A stretch of 64,000 bases of DNA from UBA8437 sp964646205 (GTDB lineage: Bacteria > Planctomycetota > Planctomycetia > Planctomycetales > Planctomycetaceae): positions 40,296-104,295 of the forward strand of contig CAZYAZ010000010.1 in assembly GCA_964646205.1 (NCBI GenBank), written 5' to 3'. The notes under the pieces are model-generated. The model did not search any database. It saw only the letters and a list, made by a program, of their open reading frames with translations, and was not told the origin of the DNA. Shown here piece after piece: positions 54,314 to 61,800 of this stretch. The position numbers and the translations under genes are program-made. Within the stretch, counting starts at the first letter, position 1; the number at the start of each line of letters is the position of its first letter.

Positions 54314-56199
54314 CACTTGCTCTCCTTGCGTGCCTCTAGCCATTTCGAATACTCCGCGTGAGAGTAATTGATGACATTCGTGCCCAGTTGAAAACAGTAC
54401 TCAAAGATCTCGGGCTTGACCCCGGCATGTCCATCGGCCCAAGCATCACCAATGTCGCCGGGGTGATAATAACACACCCAGCGGCCATCAACCTTCCAAC
54501 CCAGTGCCACCTGCCCACCGTGAGGTGCGACGTAGGGCAGAAACGGGATCTGGTAGGGGATCCGGTGAATCACGTCATCCAGCGGAACCGGCACCGGGTC
54601 CACCGTCGGCAGCACCTGCCGCATCATGGACAGGAACTGGTTGTGGAAGTGACCACTGCCTCCGTTGTCGCCGAAAATCATCCCGTGTTTCTCGGTCAGG
54701 TAGTTCCGTAACGTCTTCACCTCGTTCTTGGACAACGAGATACTCTTCTGGCCGGTCAGGTAGACCATCGGCGGACTCTTGCCGACCGGGAAGTTGTTCA
54801 ACTGGGACACAGTCCGTGACTCTGTCTTGTTGTGGACCTTCTGTTGGGTTCGGACGTTGTATTCGATCAGCATGTTCATGTCGGCCCCGATGCCGAAGTC
54901 CTGGTCCCAGTCGCCGCCAGAGTATTCCAGCCGGATGAACCGCACCTTGCCAAACTTGGTGCCTCCGGCGTAACCGGCCCCCTTGCCCTGGCCATAACCG
55001 ACCTTGTAGGCGTGATGCGTCAACTCGGTCAGTTGCAATTTGATGTCGTCGATCGGGGGGACCTGGAACAGGATCGCCGAGAAGGGATTGACGACGTACT
55101 TCCGCTTGATGACTTTCTGCACCTTGACCTGTTGAGCGATCTGCTGCTGCTCGCCTCCGCCGGACGGCATCTCGTAAATCTCGCTGCACCCTCCGATCTG
55201 GCCCAGCAACAGGAAAGTCAGCGCAAAGGCGAAGCTGTAGCTGACCAGTGCGGTGACCGACTGGTTCAGCTTGCGGCTGTGCACACCGTAGTACCAGGCG
55301 TTCTGGTCCAGTGGATTCCAGGAATACGAGATCCGCTCCAGATCATACCGCCACCAGCGATCGACGGGATCGGCGGCCGTGCCACACCGCTCATCAAACA
55401 CGTCGGCCGCAATCCGGCGCCGGAAATCCCACTGCCAGAACTTCCACGTTGCCGGGGCAACCAGGAGACAGGCGATCAGGGCAAGCCAGAAGCTGCCATT
55501 GAGGCTCGCGAGGTAGTCGGCAACCGGGTAGACCCGTGTCCCGTCACCGACAACAAATGACCACCGGGTCACGCCAATCAACTGGTCAATCCAACTCGGA
55601 ATGTAGAGGAAATGCAGGCTGGAAATTGGCAGTACCCCGACCGCCACCCATCGCAACGGGAATTTCTGGCGACGTGACCAGAGAATCAACCCAGGTGGAA
55701 ACAACACGGCCCAAAGAAACAGCCGCCCCAGCAGGCCATCCAATTCGGTCGCTCCGTCATCAACGTCCGCCGACAACCGACGGATCCGTTCGTGAAACTG
55801 GGACGCCACCTCGACTCCGTACACCACCCACATCAGGCCAACGAGGAACAACAGCGCGGTTCCGACCCGGGCAAGCTGGGTCGTCAGAACATGCCAACCG
55901 AGCAGGCCGGCAACATAGACCGCCATCTGCCAGCCAATCACGTAGACCGCCGTCAGAACAGCCGAGCGAAGAACCGGGTTGCCATCGCGATTGCGAATCG
56001 CCCAGCGACTCCAGGCCACCGCCAGTGCGGTGGCGGCCAGGAACACCAGGTTCCTCAGGATGGAAGTCACTGTCCCCGTGTCCCCGGGACGGAACCACAA
56101 CCAGTCGGCACTGGCCATTGCCCACAGGCTTGCCATCACCGCGGTCACCAGGACCGGGCGTCGCATCACCTGCTGGAGGAACACTGGGAGACGGTTCAT
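54313..56199 (-). CDS. Polytopic membrane protein with C-terminal DUF4159
   Basis: The product is 628 residues. About eight TM helices lie in residues 1-330, with a large cytoplasmic or periplasmic loop between TM7 and TM8. DUF4159 starts near residue 395 with KVRFIRLEYSGGDWDQDFG, then NMLIEYNVRTQQKV, VYLTGQKSISLSKNEV, LRNYLTEKHGMIFGDNGG and HPGDIGDAWADGHAG. DUF4159 is typically a glutamine-amidotransferase-like/Rossmann-type domain of unknown function, often exported. Coupled to the TPR gene (TGATG) and 24 bp after the one-TM gene, in the ExbBD-type cluster. Confidence 0.85.
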   Translation of the reverse strand: MNRLPVFLQQVMRRPVLVTAVMASLWAMASADWLWFRPGDTGTVTSILRNLVFLAATALAVAWSRWAIRNRDGNPVLRSAVLTAVYVIGWQMAVYVAGLLGWHVLTTQLARVGTALLFLVGLMWVVYGVEVASQFHERIRRLSADVDDGATELDGLLGRLFLWAVLFPPGLILWSRRQKFPLRWVAVGVLPISSLHFLYIPSWIDQLIGVTRWSFVVGDGTRVYPVADYLASLNGSFWLALIACLLVAPATWKFWQWDFRRRIAADVFDERCGTAADPVDRWWRYDLERISYSWNPLDQNAWYYGVHSRKLNQSVTALVSYSFAFALTFLLLGQIGGCSEIYEMPSGGGEQQQIAQQVKVQKVIKRKYVVNPFSAILFQVPPIDDIKLQLTELTHHAYKVGYGQGKGAGYAGGTKFGKVRFIRLEYSGGDWDQDFGIGADMNMLIEYNVRTQQKVHNKTESRTVSQLNNFPVGKSPPMVYLTGQKSISLSKNEVKTLRNYLTEKHGMIFGDNGGSGHFHNQFLSMMRQVLPTVDPVPVPLDDVIHRIPYQIPFLPYVAPHGGQVALGWKVDGRWVCYYHPGDIGDAWADGHAGVKPEIFEYCFQLGTNVINYSHAEYSKWLEARKESK

Positions 56200-56223
56200 G
56201 GAATCGGTCGAACGACGGAAAAC

Positions 56224-56733
56224 TCAGTCGTCGAGTTTCTTATTGAGGAGTGCGTCGAGATTGGGTTCACCGGACTTGGTCTCATTGATACCCAGCGCCT
56301 TTGTCGCGGCCCCCAGGTCGGCCTGCGAGGCGGGGGCGGCCGAGGAGGCCTGTGCCCCCGGATTCGCGACCGCAGCCGCGGCTGCGGCGGCTTGAGTTGC
56401 CGGATCGACCGGGGCCTGGGGAGCGGGATTCTGGGCAGCCGCCGGCGGAGCGGTGGCCTGGGACTGGACGGGTTCGCCGGCCAGTTCGTTGTAGGCCCAG
56501 GGACCAATCGTGAAGACAAACAACACCGCCACCATGCCGACCGTCGCGGTCACCATCCCTTTCACCAGCCCGCTCTCGGCCACGATCCCCAGCATCTCCT
56601 GCGGACTTTTTCCCTTGAGCTGCGCGAGAAACTCTCGCAGTTCCTCCACCGATGCGGTGCCATCGGTCTGCAGCCGCTTGACGTCCTTGAACACACCGCG
56701 AGGTTGTCCCGAATCACTTTCGATCTGGCTCAT
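56224..56733 (-). CDS. One-TM protein with Ala/Pro/Gln-rich periplasmic tail
   Basis: The product is 169 residues. The cytoplasmic N-terminal helix region contains ASVEELREFLAQLKGKSPQE and VAESGLVKG, then one TM helix (about residues 60-78, VTATVGMVAVLFVFTIGPW), then a low-complexity Ala/Pro/Gln tail and a C-terminal helix NLDALLNKKLDD. No characterised family is recognised. Position and topology (one TM, elongated periplasmic tail) resemble the linker proteins TonB/TolA in size class only; there is no TonB box or C-terminal domain. It could couple the ExbBD-like motor to the DUF4159 or TPR proteins. Confidence 0.7.
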   Translation of the reverse strand: MSQIESDSGQPRGVFKDVKRLQTDGTASVEELREFLAQLKGKSPQEMLGIVAESGLVKGMVTATVGMVAVLFVFTIGPWAYNELAGEPVQSQATAPPAAAQNPAPQAPVDPATQAAAAAAAVANPGAQASSAAPASQADLGAATKALGINETKSGEPNLDALLNKKLDD

Positions 56734-56790
56734 AATGATCTCGTCGGTTGGATCGGCGAGAAGATTCCCGCCGACAGTTTTTTGTGGCAG

Positions 56791-57198
56791 TTAGCCGTCA
56801 CGGTCTTCTTCAACGATGTGGACCAGTTCTCCTCCGGCGTTGCTGATCGACTCGATCACCGGTTCAAACCTCAAGGCGGTCGCATCCCGGTGCACCTTCA
56901 GGAGAACCGTGCGGTCACCTGGAGGCGAGTTGCCGAGCAGTTCCTCGATCTTCATCTCGAGGTTGGATTCTCCGATGGGCTGCCCGTTGAGATACAGTTT
57001 CTCGTCGGAGTCAATCAGGACGCTGATGATCGAGTGCCCGGCACTCTCCAGGTTGCTCGCTTCGGCGGGAGTCCACTGCAGATGACTGTCGTCCTGGGCG
57101 CGAGCGAGAATCACGAAGAAAATCAGCAGGTTGAAGGCGATGTCGCCCATCGCCATGCTGGGCACGTCGGCACGGGTGGCACGGCGTTTGATCTTCAT
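56791..57198 (-). CDS. ExbD/TolR-family protein (second copy)
   Basis: The product is 135 residues from ATG 57198 (MKIKRRATRADVPSMAMGD); the open frame to 57294 adds an implausible Cys-rich leader. One TM helix carries the proton-relay Asp19 in MGDIAFNLLIFFVILAR. The periplasmic domain has the ExbD fold pattern ISVLIDSDEKLYLNGQPI, GDRTVLLKVHRDATALRF and VIESISNAGGELVHIVEE. Compared with E. coli ExbD (PLIDVVFLLLIFF) the TM motif is a divergent GDIAFNLLIFF, the same as in the neighbouring copy, so the two are paralogues. Stator partner of the ExbB-like protein. Confidence 0.92.
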   Translation of the reverse strand: MKIKRRATRADVPSMAMGDIAFNLLIFFVILARAQDDSHLQWTPAEASNLESAGHSIISVLIDSDEKLYLNGQPIGESNLEMKIEELLGNSPPGDRTVLLKVHRDATALRFEPVIESISNAGGELVHIVEEDRDG

Positions 57199-57235
57199 GG
57201 GTTGCTCTTTTCCGGTCGGTCCACCGGTGCCCCGG

Positions 57236-57664
57236 TCAGGGCACCTGCACCTCGCGCTCTTCTTCAATCTGCAGCGTGATGATGCCACCGGCATCCTCGA
57301 TCTGCGAAGTCACCGTCATCCAGAAGTGGTACGGCACGTCGTCGTCACTCTTGACGACCACCACCTTGTCCTCCGGTCGAGGCTTGCCCGCCAACAGGGC
57401 CGCCAACCTCGCCGGAAACTGGGCCGCAGGAACGACGTCGCCGTTGACCAGAGCCACCTGCCGCTTGACCACCACCTCGACGTTCTTGTCCTTCTCCTGT
57501 TTTTGCTCGGTCTCCTCGCTACGCGGCAACACCTGCCGCCGGCCGCTGTCGGGCTGGACGCTGGCACAGACCAGGAAAAACACGATCAGGTTGAACGCGA
57601 TGTCCCCGGTCGCGCTGGATGGCGGCTCGACCAGCAGATTCGAACTGCGACGGCGGATCTTCAT
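57236..57664 (-). CDS. ExbD/TolR-family protein (first copy)
   Basis: The product is 142 residues. N-terminal MKIRRRSSNLL, TM helix TGDIAFNLIVFFLVCAS with the conserved Asp21, then a longer charged linker (SEETEQKQEKDKNVEVVV) and an ExbD-like periplasmic domain (PAAQFPARLAALLAGK, KVVVVKSDDDVPYHF, EDAGGIITLQIEEE). Nineteen bp after the ExbB gene and 37 bp before the second ExbD; two different ExbD subunits could form a heterodimer within one ExbB pentamer. Confidence 0.92.
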   Translation of the reverse strand: MKIRRRSSNLLVEPPSSATGDIAFNLIVFFLVCASVQPDSGRRQVLPRSEETEQKQEKDKNVEVVVKRQVALVNGDVVPAAQFPARLAALLAGKPRPEDKVVVVKSDDDVPYHFWMTVTSQIEDAGGIITLQIEEEREVQVP

Positions 57665-57682
57665 GCCGGCAACAACCTCGTC

Positions 57683-58794
57683 CTACGCCTGTTGATTCAG
57701 TGCCATTTCCTGCGTGACCGTCTCGATCAACTCGGTCGCCGATTCCTCGACATCGAGCACGTACGAGTTGATCACGCTGGTGAAGTAATTGAACGCCATG
57801 AAGGCGGGAATGCCCACCATCAGGCCGAAACAGGTCGTCAACAACGCCTGGCTGATTCCCTGCGACGCACTCTCGACAATATTCGTCTCGCCCATCTGCT
57901 CAACGATGTCGTTGAACGAAGTGATCATGCCGGCCACGGTGCCCAGGAAACCAAGCATCGGAGCCGCACTGGAGACAGTTCCCAACACAGGGAGATGCCG
58001 TTCGAGCGCGGCAACAATGTGAACTCCGTAGTCGTCCATCGCCTTGACGACCTGTTCTTCGATCCGGGCCGGATCGTGTCCGAGTTGCTGCAACATCAGG
58101 TACTTGCGGATGCCGGCCGAGAGCACCGCGGGGACCGGCCCCTGCTGGTCATTGCAGTAATTCAACGCCTCCTCGACACGGTTCTCGCGCAGCAGTGCCA
58201 GTACCTGCTGCCGCACGTCACCCGTGTCGGAACGCAGCATCTTCAAACTGCGGTACCGCTCGATAATGACTCCAGCCGCAACGATTCCCATCAACAGGAT
58301 CGGCACCATGAACCAGCCACCATCGATCAGAAGACCAGTGGCGCCCGAGTGAATCATGTTGGAGAACCAACCCCGCGAGGTGTCCTCGGGCGCCGATTCA
58401 GTCCCCGGCGGTTGTGTCTGCGCTTCGGCTCCCGACTCCTNNNNNNNNNNNNNNNNNNNNNNNNNNNNNNNNNNNNNNNNNNNNNNNNNNNNNNNNNNNN
58501 NNNNNNNNNNNNNNNNNNNNNNNNNNNNNNNNNNNNNNNNTCGGGCGCCGATTCAGTCCCCGGCGGTTGTGTCTGCGCTTCGGCTCCCGACTCCTTCTTC
58601 GAATCGGCCTCCCCAGCTTTCTTGACGTCAGCTTTCTTGACGCCAGCTTTCTTGACGTCAGCTTTCTTGACGCCAGCTTTCTTGACGTCAGCTTTCTTGA
58701 CGTCAGCTTTCTTGATCGCGTCCTGAGCCGCGACGTCCAACCCCTGTGCCAGGATCAACAACCAGGCCAGGCAGGCAACTGCAGGTAGTCTCAT
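57683..58794 (-). CDS. ExbB/TolQ/MotA-family channel protein with signal peptide and Lys/Ala repeat arm
   Basis: Joined across the gap, ATG 58794 begins a signal peptide (MRLPAVACLAWLLILAQGLD, cleaved near VAAQ). Seven KKA(D/G)V repeats follow, then an ESGAEAQTQPPGTESAP segment, then EDTSRGWFSNMIHSG and the channel domain. Three TM helices: WFMVPILLMGIVAAGVIIERY, GTVSSAAPMLGFLGTVAGMI (TM2, conserved Thr and G-x-x-G-T-V), and QALLTTCFGLMVGIPAFMAF (TM3). The polar pore Thr residues are retained. The minimum joined length is 318 residues. ExbB/TolQ pentamers use the proton motive force to drive an ExbD dimer. Start of exbB-exbD-exbD. Confidence 0.9.
58386..58595 (-). repeat. Identical 55-bp ends on both sides of assembly gap
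   Basis: 58386-58440 and 58541-58595 are the same 55 bases, up to the very edges of the N block. They encode ESGAEAQTQPPGTESAP of the ExbB-like protein. If the two copies are one (gap -55), a single frame joins signal peptide, repeats and channel domain; at 100 N the frames do not join. Confidence 0.9.
58441..58540. other. Assembly gap (100 N) inside ExbB-like gene
   Basis: The 100 N are a placeholder. With identical 55-mer flanks the likeliest truth is overlap of the two contigs, or a tandem repeat with unit longer than 55 bp and total length divisible by 3. Confidence 0.9.
58609..58713 (-). repeat. 15-bp tandem repeat encoding KKADV/KKAGV, 7 copies
   Basis: Seven contiguous 15-bp units on the minus strand in the ExbB-like gene, after its signal peptide. 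Units read KKADV or KKAGV; the last unit ends KKAGE. The extracytoplasmic arm is strongly basic and resembles Lys/Ala-rich nucleic-acid- or polyanion-binding tails. Copy number is likely variable. Confidence 0.95.
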
Positions 58795-58879
58795 CGGCGT
58801 GTCTTACGTGGTAGGTGGGCAACAACTGGGAAACGGAACTCCGCACGCGAGTCGGGGCCGGGCACAATCGGCCGATGGC

Positions 58880-61800
58880 CTAGGGGTTGTCCTCTAATGA
58901 GGCCGCCTCGGCTTCGAACTGCTGCAACATCTCGGGCAATGCCAAGCGTCCGCGAGCGTACTTGGCCGCGTCGCTGGCGGGGAAATCCCAACGACAATTG
59001 TTGTAACGGCGGAAGGCCGTCCGATTGTCGTTGCCCATCCGATAACTCTCGCCGGCCCAGAACAACGAGTCGGCACTGAGTTCATCATCCGGGAACCGCT
59101 TGGCGAAACGGTCGAAGGCCTCTCCGGCGACGGAAAATTTCTCGGCCTTGTAGTGACTCTGGCCGATACGGAAAGCGATCCGAGCCGAGTGCTCGTGTTC
59201 CCCGAACTTCTCGAGGAATTTTTCACCCACCTGGGCGGCCACGTCGTAGGTCTCTTTCTTATAGAAATGGTCACAGATGCGAATCATCACGTTGGCGATC
59301 AGCGGGTTCTTGGGATAGGTGGCCGCCAGCGTGACATAGCCTTCCAGGGCCTGATCAAAGTCGCCGGAGAGTTCGTAACACTGGGCGAGCTTGTACTGGG
59401 CATCCGGGGCGAGCGAGTGATCGGCGTATTGCTTGACGATCAGTTCGTAGGACTCGATCGCCTCGGCCCATTGCTCGAGTTCCTGGGAGAACTGTCCCAG
59501 CAGATAGCTGATCCTCGGGACGTACTTCGGGTCGGGATAGTCCTCCATCACCTCGCGCAACACCCGCCGTCCGTTCTGCAAGTCGGCGGTCTTTTGTTCA
59601 TCGCGACCGAGATTCTTGTGGCTCTTGAACAACTCGAAATAACTCTCGGCAATATGAAACTTTGTCTCGACGGCCAACGTTTCGTCGTTGAACGTCTTGC
59701 TGAATGCGGCCACCAGCCCGTCGGTTCCGATCACCACCGGGACATCGACCGAGGACACCAATGTCCCATCGTCGGAACCGGCCACGGGATCGGTGTACTT
59801 CAGGTGCAGCGTATCGCCGAAATAACATTCAACGACGGGCATCTCGGGATTGAGGTTCCCGACGACAGGCTTGTCGTTGGATTTCAATGCCAGCGATCCG
59901 GTGAAGACACCACTGTGGGCCAGTGTTTCATCCAGCTTCACCACCTCCTTCTCACCAAACTCGCCGGTGATCTCGACAGTGATCGAGTCCCGTTCATCGG
60001 AGGTGTCCTGGTCGGCATCCTCGACCTTGACGAACAGTCTTTCCCCAACGTGCAGTCTCGTGATCGGGTCCTTGTAATCACGATCCGTGACGGCCAGGCT
60101 GCCATTGGAGATGAGTCGACCGCTGGAATCGAGCACCTTGGCCACACCGTCGGGACGCGACTGGTCATTGTAGTTGGCAATGATGCGGTCCTTGCCGGTG
60201 AGATTCAGCACGCGTGTGACCAGGCTGCTGTCCAACGCCTGCGTCTCCTCGTCACCATCCTCCTTGGAAATCACCGGCCCACCGATCAACCCTCGCGGCA
60301 TCCCGGCGGTCACCGGCACCACGGACGGACTTCCCGCACCACCCAATTGCAGGATCACCTGTCCAACAAATCGTCCCTCCTCCAGCGCCACGTCGGCACC
60401 CGAAGCACCCGGCGGCAGGTTGCCAAATGCCGTTGAGATCTGGCAACGGACATCAATCGTGGCTCCGTCGGTTGTCTTCAGTTTGACCACCAGGCTGCTA
60501 CGGCTGTCCTTGGCCCGGTCGGGATCGATGACCTCAACGGTCAGCGGAGTTTCAAACGCCACACGGCTGACATCCCGCTCCTCGGGCCGGAACGAGTACA
60601 CCGCACGCGGAGAAAGCTTGCTGCCTTCCGGAGGCGGCACCAGCCGACTCTCGATAATCGTCAACTGCGCCTCGCTGGGCTGGTTGACCAGCACCACGGT
60701 TTCTCGCGGCACCGCGTGGCCCGGAAAAGTGTTTTGCGAATCGATGTAACGAACATAGAGCCGATCGCCGGGCTTGATCACAAAGTCGATTTTTTCACCC
60801 GGCTTGTCGCCGGTGAAGATCTCCTTGGTGAAGATCCCGGAATACGGCTCGGTTTCAGTCGCGGTGAACTCGACCGCATCACCGTCATTGAGAATCACGT
60901 CGAAGGTGATCGTGTCCTGCTTCTGGGACGCATCGCGATCATAATCCACGATCTCGATGACCACCTTGTCACCCGGGTCGACACGCATCAGCCTCTTGCG
61001 AATCTCGTTGATGCTGCCGTTGTTGGCACGGACCAGGTCGTAGTCGATCGGGGTCACCGATCCGTTGTAATAAGTGGCCGTCAGCTTTCCGGTCAGCAGT
61101 CGACCCGTGGCGTTGTCCCGTTCGGTCAACTCGTCGGTGTAGGTCGCCGTGACCAGGTCACCTCCGGCGATTTCCAGGATCGAGTTGTTTGACAGCGCCA
61201 ACACATCCGACTGGGTCGGGATGTACTTCTGGTCGGGTTCCTCGCCGGTGACCTCGATGTTGCTGATGGCCACCGCCACGCCCCGATACTCGAGGATGTC
61301 GAAGCGGACGTAACGGAGTTCCCTGGGCTCAAACTTCATCGTCCATTCGCCGTCACTGAAGTCGGCCTGCACGTCCTCCCTGGCCAGGGCCGGCTGAGCG
61401 AATTTCTGATCGAGATCGAAATCTGCCTTGCGGAAAGGCAGCATGGTGACCGCGGCGCTGTTGTGATCGGCTCGAGCGATCGTCGCCTGCACACCGGTGG
61501 CTCCGGCAGTCGTGGCGGCAAAGATGGTCAACTGGTGAGTGCCCTGTTCCAGCCACACATCGACTGACCGGTTGCCAGGCCCCACGGGAAGTTCCAGCCG
61601 ACCGTCAATTGCAATGGCCGTTCGCTGGCCGGTGACCGCAATCCGGGCCGCCCCCTCACGTTCCTGGACAACGAGTCCCGACCAGATCGCTGAAAACGGA
61701 CGGGCCTGGGCCTTGTCATCTTCCGGATCCTCCGGCCGCATCCATTTCAATTCGTCGACCACCGATGTCTGAAATGACTGCGAGTTGCGACCGAGGCTGA

